64,000 nucleotides of DNA from Alteromonas macleodii (GCF_903772925.1 NZ_LR812090.1:1694333-1758332); one strand, 5' to 3'; shown: positions 45,357 through 55,677, counted from the stretch's first letter. Notes: generated by a model from the letters alone, not told the origin. A program made the numbers and translations.

Positions 45357-47821
45357 TCAACCTCTTTTTTATAGAATGTTCGACTGTGAATAGGTTCGCC
45401 GGGTAGCAGGGGCGTGGCCGCGTGGGTGGCATAGTCGTTAAAGCCTGCTGTAAAAAAATCTGACAGCGGGTGTCCGCTCTGCCCACCAGGTAAGGTCAAA
45501 ATGGCATCTTCCAAATGGCCAGGGCTTACAAAGAACCGTTCCGATGCACCGAAGCTAGGCGCTTGAACTGCAGGCATGTAGGTATCGCCGAAGCCTTCTA
45601 CTTGCTGCATATTTAACATGCTTCCAACTAAGGGAATTTGACTAGCGAAAGGGTGCTCTACTGATAAAGCATTGACCTTACCCCAGGCTAAGGTTTCCAT
45701 GTCAGCTTCTACCGGAGAATACTTATCTAGTAATTTGTGTTTAGCGCGTCTGTAAGCGTCTACCAATAACTCGTCGAAACTTTCAGTGTCGGCAGGTAAC
45801 CACGAGTCAGGCTGGCTATGAATAAGCTGCCAGGTGGCAGGTTCAATACCTCTAAGCAGAGTACGGCTGTTTACGCCTTGTTGGTCTAAGTGTGAAAGTA
45901 TGCCACCAAAAAGTGTTTGTATTACCTCGCGCCTAAAGTGCTTAACTAGAGTGTAGCCAACTGAGTCTTCACACGCGCATTCTTTCCACGCGTTTAAATA
46001 AGCAAGGTCTGGTTTGAACTCAATATCTTGCATATTCAGCAAGCCGTATAACAGGTGCTGCCATGGAATTAAAAAGCGGGCGTGATTATCTAGCTGAATA
46101 GCGTAAAAGTCGGTTTCACTGAAGGTGTCTTTTTCAAAAAGTCTGTCTCTTATTTGTTGCCCCCGGGCACCTAGGGCATAGCCACCGTCGCCCCATACTT
46201 TAAAGTCGTCAGCTGAAATTACTCTGGCATTGGCTGTCCAAATTCTTCCCATTTCAGGGTTCAACAACATAGGCAGTTTTGCAGCACGCTCAGGTACCGT
46301 CGCGTCTTGCTGTTTTATAGCGTTGAACGACGCCGTTTGCCTATTCATAACCGCGCCGCCAGGAAGCCACGCGGCATTGCCGGTTTTATCTACAATAACT
46401 AAGTTCTGTGTTGGAATGGCAATGCGCTTGCCTATATTAATAGCTTTTTGAACATCCTTCGCGGCGCCGAAATTTATGATACCCAAATTAGCAGCAAATG
46501 GATGGTGTGCAACCCAGTTCAGCGCGTAACGTTTGCCGTTAAGTTCTTTTACAGGGCCGTACTCACTTACTTCAAATGTGAACTCATGCTCACCGTCGGG
46601 GAGGGGAATACGCTCTGTCACCGTGTTAGTGGGCGTTGTATTATCTAGCGCTATCCAATCTACGTTGTCTAAGTTTGCGTTAGTGAACCCCCACGCAATA
46701 TAACCGTTGGTACCCACCACTATTCCAGGAATGCCTGGTAAAGACACGCCAGTTATTTGCACCTTGCTACCCGACTCTTGGTAGTTAAGCTGGGCGCGAT
46801 ACCAGATGATCGGAACTCGTAATCCTAAGTGCATGTCGTTCGCTAAAAGGCCTGCACCTGTTGCTGTGTGACTTCCAGTAACCGCCCAATTGTTGCTGCC
46901 AATATCAGGTAGTTCAGTGCCGTTATATTGAGCCCGAGCAATAGCTGTGTTGTTGTTTTTGCTATTGCTTGTAGTTTTCGCGTTTGTAGTAGTTGATGTA
47001 GAAGTGGTAGAGGTAGAAGTATCTGAGCCTTGTTTTGTGTTTTGTTCGCTGCTCTTTTGGGTGCTGGGCTCCGCGCTTTGCTCGCTTTCATTGTTCTGCT
47101 GATTGGTAAGGGTACGAAGGGAAGCAGGGTAGTCTGGTATTTCAGCTTCAAGTAACGGGATTTCGCTGGCGTCTAACGCTGCTTGATAATTACTTGGCTG
47201 GGTAATAAAGTTATATATATCATTTCCGAAAGTTGAAAGTAGTGCCTCTCTTGCTAAATCTAGTTCTACTTGGGTGCCCTGTAAGTCTATATACATACTG
47301 TAAATAACGAGAATACTGTCGGTGGGCTGCCATTGTTTTATGTCAACGCCTGCTGCGAGGTACTCAAAGGGCGGCAAGGTGTATTCATCTAGTGCGTCAT
47401 TTACGCCGTGAGCGTAGCGTACTAACACCTCCTGCTGGTTTGAAGGCAGGCTTTTGAAAACGGCTTTTGCGCGTTTTTCAAATTGGTGAAAGCGGGCTTT
47501 TTTATCAATGTCTAGAGCTACATCGCCCACCCATTGCGACAAACTCCCCGAAGCGGCGCGACGTTGTAAATCCATTTGAAAAAAACGGTCTTGTGCGTGA
47601 GCAAAGCCTAGCGCATAGGCAGCATCGAAAATATCGTCGGCATTAATGACAGCGTGACCTAAGCCGTCGCGGCTTAACTCGGTGGGGGCGTTTACGTGAT
47701 AGGTAGCACTATTGCCATCAAGCGCGGGTAAGCTTAGCCGAAGCGATATATATAGTCCCAAAGCCGCTATTAGAAGCAGTGTTAAAACACTTAAAACCAA
47801 CCACTTGAACCAATTTATCAC
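45353..47821 (-). CDS. Penicillin acylase family protein (Ntn hydrolase)
   Basis: An 822-aa precursor with an N-terminal membrane/signal helix (residues 6-26). The alpha region contains RDGLGHAVINADDIFDAAYALGFAHAQDR. The self-cleavage site GSNNWAVTG puts the nucleophile at Ser309. The beta region includes NDMHLGLRVPIIWYRAQL and GGQSGHPLSDFF. The linker removed in other acylases is here a 55-residue Ser/Thr/Asn/Gln stretch (about 239-293) with an STSTTSTSTTT run. It probably acts in the periplasm on N-acyl compounds such as acyl-homoserine lactones; the substrate is inferred only. Confidence 0.9.
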   Translation of the reverse strand: MINWFKWLVLSVLTLLLIAALGLYISLRLSLPALDGNSATYHVNAPTELSRDGLGHAVINADDIFDAAYALGFAHAQDRFFQMDLQRRAASGSLSQWVGDVALDIDKKARFHQFEKRAKAVFKSLPSNQQEVLVRYAHGVNDALDEYTLPPFEYLAAGVDIKQWQPTDSILVIYSMYIDLQGTQVELDLAREALLSTFGNDIYNFITQPSNYQAALDASEIPLLEAEIPDYPASLRTLTNQQNNESEQSAEPSTQKSSEQNTKQGSDTSTSTTSTSTTTNAKTTSNSKNNNTAIARAQYNGTELPDIGSNNWAVTGSHTATGAGLLANDMHLGLRVPIIWYRAQLNYQESGSKVQITGVSLPGIPGIVVGTNGYIAWGFTNANLDNVDWIALDNTTPTNTVTERIPLPDGEHEFTFEVSEYGPVKELNGKRYALNWVAHHPFAANLGIINFGAAKDVQKAINIGKRIAIPTQNLVIVDKTGNAAWLPGGAVMNRQTASFNAIKQQDATVPERAAKLPMLLNPEMGRIWTANARVISADDFKVWGDGGYALGARGQQIRDRLFEKDTFSETDFYAIQLDNHARFLIPWQHLLYGLLNMQDIEFKPDLAYLNAWKECACEDSVGYTLVKHFRREVIQTLFGGILSHLDQQGVNSRTLLRGIEPATWQLIHSQPDSWLPADTESFDELLVDAYRRAKHKLLDKYSPVEADMETLAWGKVNALSVEHPFASQIPLVGSMLNMQQVEGFGDTYMPAVQAPSFGASERFFVSPGHLEDAILTLPGGQSGHPLSDFFTAGFNDYATHAATPLLPGEPIHSRTFYKKEVE

Positions 47822-47877
47822 GTGTAAAATTCCTTGTTTTTCTCTATCCTAACCACAGAACTAGCAAAATTGAAGTG

Positions 47878-48930
47878 ATGTTTTATGACACATACAAAGG
47901 CGGTGCTGTGGGACCATTAATGTTGGATTGTCAGGCTGAAGAACTTGCGCCTGAAGAAAAGGAAAAGTTAGCTCACCCAGTGGTAGGGGGCGTAATTTTA
48001 TTTAGCCGTAATTATCATGACAAACGCCAGCTTTCTGCGCTTGTTCAAGATATAAGACGCTATGCGAAACGCCCCGTACTGATAGCAGTTGATCACGAAG
48101 GCGGCCGCGTTCAGCGCTTCCGTGAAGGTTTCACTGCAATACCTGCTATGGGCAATATTTTAAAGCAGTCAGAACATCAGGATGAGAGTGCAGCGTATGC
48201 TAAGGCGTGTGGACTTGTGTTGGCACATGAGCTTAAAACCCTAGATATCGATTTTAGTTTTGCGCCTGTGCTTGATATTAACGGTGTATCTAAGGTTATT
48301 GGCGATAGAGCATTTGCTGATAATGCAAAAGAGGTGATACGTCTTGCTACCCACCTTATACAAGGGTTAAAAACCGTCAATATGCCCGCTATTGGAAAGC
48401 ATTTTCCTGGGCATGGCAGTGTTGCCCCCGACTCACATATTGCATTACCGGTAGATGAGCGTGATTTCGATGCTATACGAAGTACTGATATGGTGGTGTT
48501 TGAGCGCTTAGTTGAGCGCGCTATGCTTGATGGCGTTATGCCTGCCCATGTTATTTATAACCAGGTGTGCGATAAGCCAGCAGGGTTTTCACCGAAATGG
48601 CTACAAGATGTGCTCAAGCGTGATTTGGGCTTTAGTGGCGCTGTATTTTCTGACGATTTATCTATGCATGGCGCGAGCGTTGCCGGAAGCTATGTGGAGC
48701 GCGCTGAAGCGGCGCTAGATGCTGGCTGCGACATGGTCCTTGCTTGCAATAATCCAAAAGGGGCAGAGAGCATTCTGGATGGATTAGAAGCTCGCTTTTC
48801 TAACTTAAGTGAGGGCGATTCACAGAAGCAAGAGCGGGTTATGGCGCTTTACGGGCGGGTTATGCCTGCAGGGCTGAATGATAAGTACGACAGTGCCGTT
48901 GAGTTAGTAAAGCAATTAAGTGAACGGTAG
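47878..48930 (+). CDS. nagZ: Beta-N-acetylhexosaminidase NagZ
   Basis: This 350-aa GH3 enzyme removes GlcNAc from anhydro-muropeptides in cytosolic cell-wall recycling. Signature segments are HPVVGGVILFSRNYHDKRQL, AVDHEGGRVQRFREGF, KHFPGHGSVAPDSHIALP with the His/Asp dyad, and the nucleophile region FSDDLSMHGA. I chose the ATG at 47878; a GTG directly before it is also possible. It is divergent from the acylase gene and ends at a terminator overlapping its stop. Confidence 0.96.
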   Translation: MFYDTYKGGAVGPLMLDCQAEELAPEEKEKLAHPVVGGVILFSRNYHDKRQLSALVQDIRRYAKRPVLIAVDHEGGRVQRFREGFTAIPAMGNILKQSEHQDESAAYAKACGLVLAHELKTLDIDFSFAPVLDINGVSKVIGDRAFADNAKEVIRLATHLIQGLKTVNMPAIGKHFPGHGSVAPDSHIALPVDERDFDAIRSTDMVVFERLVERAMLDGVMPAHVIYNQVCDKPAGFSPKWLQDVLKRDLGFSGAVFSDDLSMHGASVAGSYVERAEAALDAGCDMVLACNNPKGAESILDGLEARFSNLSEGDSQKQERVMALYGRVMPAGLNDKYDSAVELVKQLSER

Positions 48931-48953
48931 GTTTTTTAATCCTACCGTTTTTT
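48923..48953 (+). terminator. Terminator overlapping the nagZ stop
   Basis: AACGGTAGG pairs with CCTACCGTT over 9 bp, with a 9-nt loop and a TTTTTT run. The stop codon TAG lies inside the left arm. Confidence 0.88.
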
Positions 48954-49051
48954 GCTTGTTTATTTTACTTGCTTAGATTTTGCCAGTTTGGGCGCTGGCT
49001 ACGTAACTGAATCTATAACTAGTTTTGCGCCGGCTAATTGATAGCGGCCCT

Positions 49052-49567
49052 TTATACCGCGGTTTCCTTTATACCTGCTTCTACATTCATAAAGCGCGCA
49101 AAGGTGAAAAGGAAGTCGCTTAAGCGGTTTAAATACGCATGTACTACTTCGGGTACGTCGTAATGTTTAGAAAGGCTGATAACTGCCCGTTCAGCACGGC
49201 GGCATACAGCACGACATACATGGGCCTGCGCAGCAGCCTTACAACCGCCGGGCAGTACAAATGAGGTATTGGGCGGCATTTTACTTGTAATGGTGTCTAT
49301 CAGGCTTTCTAAGCTTTCAACGTCGGCTTGTTTTAATGTAGAGCTTGCAGAGATGGCAAAGCCGGCTTGGAACAGGTTACGCTGAATATCGTGCAGCATA
49401 GGCTGATGTTCGTCAGCAACATGAGCGGCTAGCAAGCCAATATGGCTATTAAGTTCGTCCATGTCACCGTAGCTTTGAACTACCAAATCGTCTTTATCAA
49501 CACGTACGGCTTTGTCGGCATAAATCTGCGTACTGCCTTTATCGCCAGTGCGAGTGTAAATTTTCAT
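49052..49567 (-). CDS. Cob(I)alamin adenosyltransferase, PduO type
   Basis: This 171-aa enzyme makes adenosylcobalamin from ATP and cob(I)alamin. It has the ATP-binding start MKIYTRTGDKGSTQIYADKA and the C-terminal CRRAERAVISL and NRLSDFLFTFARFMN. The length is normal. It lies alone on the minus strand. A CbiM-like permease at 60.6 kb could be another part of cobalt or cobalamin handling, but is not adjacent. Confidence 0.93.
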   Translation of the reverse strand: MKIYTRTGDKGSTQIYADKAVRVDKDDLVVQSYGDMDELNSHIGLLAAHVADEHQPMLHDIQRNLFQAGFAISASSTLKQADVESLESLIDTITSKMPPNTSFVLPGGCKAAAQAHVCRAVCRRAERAVISLSKHYDVPEVVHAYLNRLSDFLFTFARFMNVEAGIKETAV

Positions 49568-49632
49568 AAAAACCTTATTCTCTCAACTCATTTCTTGTAT
49601 TGCTTTTATACGCTAGCTATTAAATGCGGCAA

Positions 49633-49671
49633 AACTAGCAACTAGCAACTAGCAACTAACGACTAGCAAAG
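49633..49671. repeat. Short tandem repeat ACTAGCA
   Basis: The 7-mer ACTAGCA occurs three times in a row and once more after a 4-bp break. It lies between the adenosyltransferase start and the csiV end. Confidence 0.8.
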
Positions 49672-49707
49672 CTAGACGCGCCAATGCTGTAGCGGGCGCG
49701 AAAAGAG

Positions 49708-51447
49708 CTACTCGCTAATGTTAGGGCGGTTGTAACGACGCACCTGAACCACAAACCCAAAAAGCGGGTGGTCGAAGTAGTGCAGCTGAGTACTGATCAC
49801 CCGTCGTTGTTCGGCTAAAGGAACTGACACCAATTTGTATTCGGTTGGTGTTGCTTGGTCAGCTGATGCGGCGTTACTTTCTTCACTACTAAAGTAACTT
49901 AACGGCACTGGCTGGCGGTAGAACATCTCACCATCTACGTGAAGATACGGCACGCGGTTGATGTATTTAAGGAATACTTTTATTGTGCCGTCAATTTCCC
50001 AGATGGGGGTTCTAAGTGATGGGTCTAGTGCATTGTCGTCGCCTTGCTCTACAATTATGGCGGTATCTAGCGCTTTAAACGCTTCATACTTTATCGCTTG
50101 TGGGTTCGATAACCGGCGGTCGATATCAGCAAAAATATCTGAAGTGGTGGCTATTTCGGTTACGCTTTGAGCGGTTGCACTACTTTCGTTCAACGAAAAC
50201 TCGTTGGCGGCTGCGCTGTCTGTAAGAGGGGATGCAGCCTGACTGGTGCCAAGCGAGTTTGCATTACTCTCGTCACTATTTAAATTTGCGGTTGCGTCAT
50301 AGCCAAATTCTGTCTGAGTGTTGGCAGATTCAACAAGTGCTGTGTGGCTTTCTTGCTCTAGCATGTCGCCATTTAAATCGAACTGCTGCGAATAGTTTTG
50401 ACCGCCGTAGAGTCGAACATCAAAAGCATTGTTTTTGCCGAACATAACGGGTTGCCGCCAGGTAGCATGAAATAAGCGTTCTAACTGTCGGTTCGAGCGA
50501 ATTTGGCGCGAGATAGATGATAGCGCTTGTTGCTCACTGGTAAGCAGGTGAGCTTTTGAGGCTAGTGGCCAGTCGTGCCCTTCAACCACTATGGGTAGGC
50601 TTGCAGGGGCGGGCATTCTGTTGTCTGGCTTGTTGACCTTCCAAACAATAGCCGGCTTCAGTGCAGACTGAATTACCCCTGTTTTATTTGAAATAGCGCT
50701 TGTCATTGCCTCGTTGTTAACGTCGCTCTCTGTCGAGGCTACAACGTTTAGTACAGTGGTAATTTCTGCGCTAAGCCAAGGCTTTGCTTCTTCGCAATAT
50801 TTAAACTTGGGAACAGTAACGGGCGTAGTTTGTTTTACCCCAAAAAACGATGTCCAGTAGCTAGCGATAGTTGTTGCATCTGGTGCGTTACCTGCAACTT
50901 CTTCATTTACATAGCCAAGGTTTTCGGTATAACCCGCCGATGAATAAGCCAGGTTACCTTGGTTTGAAGTATACGCGTCGTTTGCTTGCTTATTAGCATT
51001 TGCAGCGTGGCCAGTGGTGTTGTTATAGGCACTGCCAGCGTCGTTAGTGTTCGAGCTTGATGGCACATCAGTGTACGAATTTGCGCTTTGCTCGCTTTCT
51101 TGCGTTGATAGCGACAAAAAGTCCACATCTTTTGACGGAATATCAAATAAGGTTTCGTTTGGCCATTTTATTGTAGAGGCTTTTCCGCAAACGGCTAAGC
51201 CCTGTTTTAAATAGCTGATATCGGGTGCAATTACATCGCTGATGATGTCTGCCTGAGCGCGAGGGGCGTTTAAGTTGTCGGCTAGCGAAAACTGCTCTTC
51301 TAACTCAGTCAGTGCCACGTTGCGCTTAAACGCAATCACTTCCACATCGAACCACCAGTTATCGTTGGCGTAAGCTGTGGTTGAAATTGTTGTTAAAAAT
51401 ACGGCGCTTATTGATGCGACTAACGGGCACCAGCGAGATAACTTCAT
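49708..51447 (-). CDS. CsiV-family periplasmic protein
   Basis: This is a 579-aa secreted protein. I chose the ATG at 51447, which follows the mfd stop by 1 bp and has GGAG 10 nt upstream; the signal peptide then is MKLSRWCPLVASISAVFLTT to AYA. The mature start DNWWFDVEVIAFKRN is the hallmark of CsiV-like proteins encoded beside mfd. The C-terminal part has LRTPIWEIDGTIKVFLKYIN and PLSYFSSEE. Two long Asn/Ser/Ala-rich stretches (about residues 110-190 and 370-430) look unstructured. The family is thought to bind the cell wall; the role is poorly known. Confidence 0.85.
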   Translation of the reverse strand: MKLSRWCPLVASISAVFLTTISTTAYANDNWWFDVEVIAFKRNVALTELEEQFSLADNLNAPRAQADIISDVIAPDISYLKQGLAVCGKASTIKWPNETLFDIPSKDVDFLSLSTQESEQSANSYTDVPSSSNTNDAGSAYNNTTGHAANANKQANDAYTSNQGNLAYSSAGYTENLGYVNEEVAGNAPDATTIASYWTSFFGVKQTTPVTVPKFKYCEEAKPWLSAEITTVLNVVASTESDVNNEAMTSAISNKTGVIQSALKPAIVWKVNKPDNRMPAPASLPIVVEGHDWPLASKAHLLTSEQQALSSISRQIRSNRQLERLFHATWRQPVMFGKNNAFDVRLYGGQNYSQQFDLNGDMLEQESHTALVESANTQTEFGYDATANLNSDESNANSLGTSQAASPLTDSAAANEFSLNESSATAQSVTEIATTSDIFADIDRRLSNPQAIKYEAFKALDTAIIVEQGDDNALDPSLRTPIWEIDGTIKVFLKYINRVPYLHVDGEMFYRQPVPLSYFSSEESNAASADQATPTEYKLVSVPLAEQRRVISTQLHYFDHPLFGFVVQVRRYNRPNISE

Positions 51448-51448
51448 G

Positions 51449-54400
51449 TTATCGCGACTCCTTTGCAAAATCGGCAATAATATCGCTAATAAACGCGATG
51501 CGTTCTTTAGCTGTTTCGGTCTTTTTCACCAAACGCAGTTTTTGGCTACCTTCAAATTTGAAAGTATTAGGTTTGGTTTGCACCAAGCTGATAATGAAGC
51601 CTGGGTCGACCTTAGTGTTTTCTTTAAACTCTATGGTACCGCCTTGCGCCGACAAGTCTACTTTTAGAATGCCTAACTCTTGGGCTTTTAGTTTAATTTC
51701 AGCTACTTCTATCAAGTTTTTAGCAGGCTCTGGTAAAAGACCAAAACGGTCAATACACTCTACCTGGAATTCGTCAATATCGTCTTGGTTAGTACAGCTT
51801 GCCAAACGTTTGTATAGCGATAGGCGGGTGTTGACGTCGGCAATATAATCTTCAGGTAATAGAGCAGGAATACGCAGTTCTACCTCAGTGTGCCCTGATG
51901 TTGCATCGTCTAGTGATGGCTCACGACCCTCTTTAAGGGCATTAACCGCTTTATCGAGCATATCCATATACAGGCTAAATCCAATGCTGGCTATTTGCCC
52001 TGATTGGTCGTCACCTAAAAGCTCACCAGCACCACGAATTTCCAAGTCGTGGGTAGCAAGGGCGAAACCTGCACCTAAATCTTCAAGTTGAGATATGGCT
52101 TCTAAGCGCTTCACTGCATCTTTGGTCATGCGCTTTGGATGCGGTGTTAACAGGTAAGCATAGGCTTGGTGGTGTGAACGCCCCACGCGGCCACGAAGCT
52201 GATGAAGCTGCGCTAAGCCTAAATGATCGGCTCTATCCATAATAATAGTGTTCGCGCTTGGTACGTCGATACCGGTTTCAATGATAGTGGTACATACGAG
52301 CACGTTGTAGCGCTGGTGGTAGAAGTCGCTCATAACGCCTTCTAATTCGCGCTCGCGCATTTGACCGTGGCCCATTGCAATACGAGCTTCGGGAACAATT
52401 TCCGCAATTTCCTCCACCGTGCGAGCAATGCTTTCCACTTCATTGTGAAGGAAGTAAACCTGACCACCACGCAAAATTTCACGCATGATGGCTTCGCGAA
52501 TAACGGCTTTGTTTCGCTGCTGCACAAAGGTCTTAATTGATAAACGACGGGCCGGCGCTGTAGCAATAATCGATAAGTCGCGCATGCCAGATAGCGCCAT
52601 GTTAAGCGTACGTGGAATAGGCGTAGCGGTAAGGGTTAGAATATCTACATCCGCACGCAGTGACTTGAGCTTCTCTTTTTGACGCACGCCAAAGCGGTGT
52701 TCTTCATCGATGATCACAAGGCCCAAGTCTTTGTATTTTATATCGCTAGATAGCAATTTATGTGTGCCTACCACGATATCGACTTTGCCTTCGCCAATGC
52801 GCTCAACCACAGATTTTTGCGCTTTACCGCTTACAAAGCGGCTCATTACTTCAATTTCAAACGGCCAAGCCGCAAAGCGATCTTTAAAGTTCTCATAGTG
52901 TTGCTGCGCGAGCAGGGTAGTAGGTACTAGTATGGCCACCTGTTTACCAGCATTGGCGGCAAGGAATGCCGCGCGCATAGCAACTTCTGTTTTACCAAAG
53001 CCTACGTCACCACATACTAAGCGGTCCATTGCTGAAGGACTGCCCATATCGTGCATAACCGCAGCAATGGCTTGGGCTTGGTCGGGCGTTTCTTCAAAAG
53101 GAAAGCTGTCTGAGAACGCTTGGTAGTCGTCCCAATTAATTTTGTAGGCAAAACCTGGCTTGGCTGCACGGCGTGCGTATACATCTAAAAGCTCGGCGGC
53201 TACGTCGCGTACTTTTTCAGCGGCTTTTTGCTTGGCCTTTGTCCATGCGTCAGAGCCTAAAGCACTAACTGGCGCGCTGTCTGCGTCTCCGCCGGTATAG
53301 CGAGATATCAAGTGAAGTGATGCTACGGGCACATAAAGCTTAGACTGCTTGGCGTACTCAATACACAAGTATTCGGTGGCAACGCCGCCCGCATCTAGCG
53401 TTTGTAAGCCTAAGTAACGGCCCACGCCGTGATCTAAATGCACTACAGGTTGACCAATAGAAAGTTCGGCCAAGTTGCGAATAATAGCACTTTCATCGGT
53501 GGCGGTGCGCTTATCGCGTAAACGACGCTGGCTTACTTTTTGGCCTAATAATTCCGTTTCCGTAATAAATAACAGTTCACCTTCCTGGGTTTGCCAGCGA
53601 AAGCTGTTATCAACCATACCCACCGTGATACCAATAGTATCGTGGCTTGCGATGAAGTCGCTAAAGCTATCAACAATTTTTGGTTTTATGCCTGCTTTGG
53701 CAAGTACAGTAATCAAACCCTCTCGGCGGCCTTGGGTTTCAGCACAAAACAGTACTTTAGCCCCGTTGTCAGTGGCTTGATTTACGGTTTTAATAAGTCG
53801 TTCAGCAGGTACTTTTTTCTGCGAGTTAATCGCAATGTCATCAAGTTTTTCGCACTGAAGGTTGGTAGAACCATGTTTTTCTTCAAGTACCTTGCTGGAA
53901 AGTGACGCACGAGGCCACTGTTTAATAGCACCGAATAGCTCGTTAATGGGCAAAAACAGTTCATCTGGCGCAAGTAACGGGCGAGCTAAGTTATAGCGAT
54001 ACTGCTCGTAACGTTCTTGCACGTCGGCCCAGAAGAACTCGCTGGCGTCTTGCACGTCGCCGTGAAGTAACAGCAGGCTTTTCGGGTGTAGGTAGTCGAA
54101 CAAAGTCGCGGTTTGTTTGAAAAATAAGGGCAAGTAATATTCCACGCCACTTGGCATGGTGCCTTTACTTACTTGAGAAAAGACGCTTTCAGAGGCGTTG
54201 TTGGCGTCGAATTTTTCTAAAAATTGCTGGCGAAAAAGGGTTATCGCTTCTTTATCTGTTGGGAATTCACGAGCGGGCAGCAGGCGAATTTTATTTACCG
54301 CTTCGCCAGAGCGCTGGGTTTCTGTATCGAAATAGCGAATAGAGTCGATTTCATCGTCGAATAAGTCTATTCGAAACGGCTGGTCGCTACCCATTGGGAA

Positions 54401-54946
54401 CAGGTCGATAATGCTGCCGCGTACCGAGAATTCGCTATGGCTCATCACCTGGCTAACGTGAAGATAGCCAGCTTGCTCTAGGTTGCGCCTGAATTGGTCT
54501 CTGTCTAATGTATCGCCTTTATTTAGCATTAGTAGGTACTGTGCTAAATAGTCGGTAGGCGCAAGGCGCTGCATTAGCGTGTTAACAGGAACAATAAAAA
54601 CGCCTTCGACTTGTTGGGTAAAGCGAAACAAAGTTTCTAATCTTTGCGAAACAATATCTTGGTGAGGCGAAAAGGAATCGTATGGCAATGTTTCCCAATC
54701 TGGAAACAGGGTAATGGGCGTATTTTTTTGATTATCGCTTAGGAAAAATGCTATTTCTTTTTCAAGCTTCATTGCCGATGGCGTATCGGCGGTGATTAAT
54801 ACAATAGGGCCTTTGTATTGGTTTAGCGTTTGGCTAATACATAGCGCGGCGCTGCTACCTTGAAGCTGGCCCCAGTGTTTGTGATCTTGTGATGAGGCTT
54901 CTTTTTTAGGCGCAGGTAATGGAAGCGATAATAAAGTGGCTGTCAT
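51449..54946 (-). CDS. mfd: Transcription-repair coupling factor Mfd
   Basis: This 1165-aa DNA translocase removes stalled RNA polymerase and recruits UvrA. The N-terminal UvrB-like part has GQLQGSSAALCISQTLNQYK. The RNA-polymerase-interacting domain has GQPVVHLDHGVGRYLGLQTL. The motor has Walker A CGDVGFGKTEVAMRAAFLAA, Walker B VIIDEEHRFGV and ATPIPRTLNMALSGMRDLSI. The C-terminal D7 region ends the protein. It has the usual length and is coupled to the csiV-like gene downstream. Confidence 0.98.
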   Translation of the reverse strand: MTATLLSLPLPAPKKEASSQDHKHWGQLQGSSAALCISQTLNQYKGPIVLITADTPSAMKLEKEIAFFLSDNQKNTPITLFPDWETLPYDSFSPHQDIVSQRLETLFRFTQQVEGVFIVPVNTLMQRLAPTDYLAQYLLMLNKGDTLDRDQFRRNLEQAGYLHVSQVMSHSEFSVRGSIIDLFPMGSDQPFRIDLFDDEIDSIRYFDTETQRSGEAVNKIRLLPAREFPTDKEAITLFRQQFLEKFDANNASESVFSQVSKGTMPSGVEYYLPLFFKQTATLFDYLHPKSLLLLHGDVQDASEFFWADVQERYEQYRYNLARPLLAPDELFLPINELFGAIKQWPRASLSSKVLEEKHGSTNLQCEKLDDIAINSQKKVPAERLIKTVNQATDNGAKVLFCAETQGRREGLITVLAKAGIKPKIVDSFSDFIASHDTIGITVGMVDNSFRWQTQEGELLFITETELLGQKVSQRRLRDKRTATDESAIIRNLAELSIGQPVVHLDHGVGRYLGLQTLDAGGVATEYLCIEYAKQSKLYVPVASLHLISRYTGGDADSAPVSALGSDAWTKAKQKAAEKVRDVAAELLDVYARRAAKPGFAYKINWDDYQAFSDSFPFEETPDQAQAIAAVMHDMGSPSAMDRLVCGDVGFGKTEVAMRAAFLAANAGKQVAILVPTTLLAQQHYENFKDRFAAWPFEIEVMSRFVSGKAQKSVVERIGEGKVDIVVGTHKLLSSDIKYKDLGLVIIDEEHRFGVRQKEKLKSLRADVDILTLTATPIPRTLNMALSGMRDLSIIATAPARRLSIKTFVQQRNKAVIREAIMREILRGGQVYFLHNEVESIARTVEEIAEIVPEARIAMGHGQMRERELEGVMSDFYHQRYNVLVCTTIIETGIDVPSANTIIMDRADHLGLAQLHQLRGRVGRSHHQAYAYLLTPHPKRMTKDAVKRLEAISQLEDLGAGFALATHDLEIRGAGELLGDDQSGQIASIGFSLYMDMLDKAVNALKEGREPSLDDATSGHTEVELRIPALLPEDYIADVNTRLSLYKRLASCTNQDDIDEFQVECIDRFGLLPEPAKNLIEVAEIKLKAQELGILKVDLSAQGGTIEFKENTKVDPGFIISLVQTKPNTFKFEGSQKLRLVKKTETAKERIAFISDIIADFAKESR

Positions 54947-55004
54947 GACGTCCTGTTTTTTAAGTGCAAGATAAGTTTTACGGCTTATATACTGTTGTTA
55001 GGGG

Positions 55005-55607
55005 CTATTCAGATCCCGCTTTTTTTTCTTTCGCCCGTTTTCTTAGTTGCTGTGTTTGAATATGCAAACTAGCGCGAACTAAAAGCTCCTGGTCTTGCTC
55101 TCGAATGGTATTAAAAATAAAGGCGATATGGTAACTATCTTCAACTTGCTCGCAAGTAATTACTTCACCAAAACAAAAAATTGCTGCAGCTTCGGCATCA
55201 AGAAAAAGCTTTAGTTCTGCTCTAGTACCTACGTCTAGCGAATCGGATGATTCGATAATTACGCCACCACCACCAAGCTTTACGGTTTTGAAACGGTATT
55301 CGGGCTCATCTTGTTGATGCAATACAAAAGACATCATCAGGTCAATTTTTCGCGACTGATGATTCAAGTATTCGGCCAAGGTTTCAGCATGATCGCCTAG
55401 ATTTCTTAGAGGTCTGATCGCCTGCGCTTCTAAAGCGGCCATTTCACTGGCAATACGAAATGCATAGGGCATTGAGTCTTCAAGATTTTCCTCATCAGGG
55501 ACTTTTTCGTCTTCACCTAACGGGCGCACATTCGCATTTATGCTGTGCGCAATAGAAAAATACTCATCGAATTGGGCTTTTTTTTGTTCTAGGCTAAGTT
55601 CGCTCAC
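55005..55607 (-). CDS. PilZ-domain protein
   Basis: This 200-aa protein has an N-terminal helical region and a C-terminal beta-barrel of PilZ type (VKLGGGGVIIESSDSLDVGT then FCFGEVITCEQVEDSYHIAF). The classical RxxxR and DxSxxG c-di-GMP motifs are not clear, so binding is uncertain. It lies between mfd and lolC, as in related genomes. Together with lapD it may be part of c-di-GMP signalling. Confidence 0.75.
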   Translation of the reverse strand: MSELSLEQKKAQFDEYFSIAHSINANVRPLGEDEKVPDEENLEDSMPYAFRIASEMAALEAQAIRPLRNLGDHAETLAEYLNHQSRKIDLMMSFVLHQQDEPEYRFKTVKLGGGGVIIESSDSLDVGTRAELKLFLDAEAAAIFCFGEVITCEQVEDSYHIAFIFNTIREQDQELLVRASLHIQTQQLRKRAKEKKAGSE

Positions 55608-55651
55608 ATCATTCCTCTGCCACTATTTCTTGTGCCGCTAGTAACTTATAA

Positions 55652-55677
55652 GTAGTATACCGACCACGTAGTATACC
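55652..55677. promoter_or_regulatory. Direct repeats upstream of lolC/PilZ
   Basis: GTAGTATACC occurs twice (55652-55661 and 55668-55677), 16 bp apart, each containing the palindrome GTATAC. It lies between the divergent PilZ and lolC genes and could be an operator. Confidence 0.4.
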
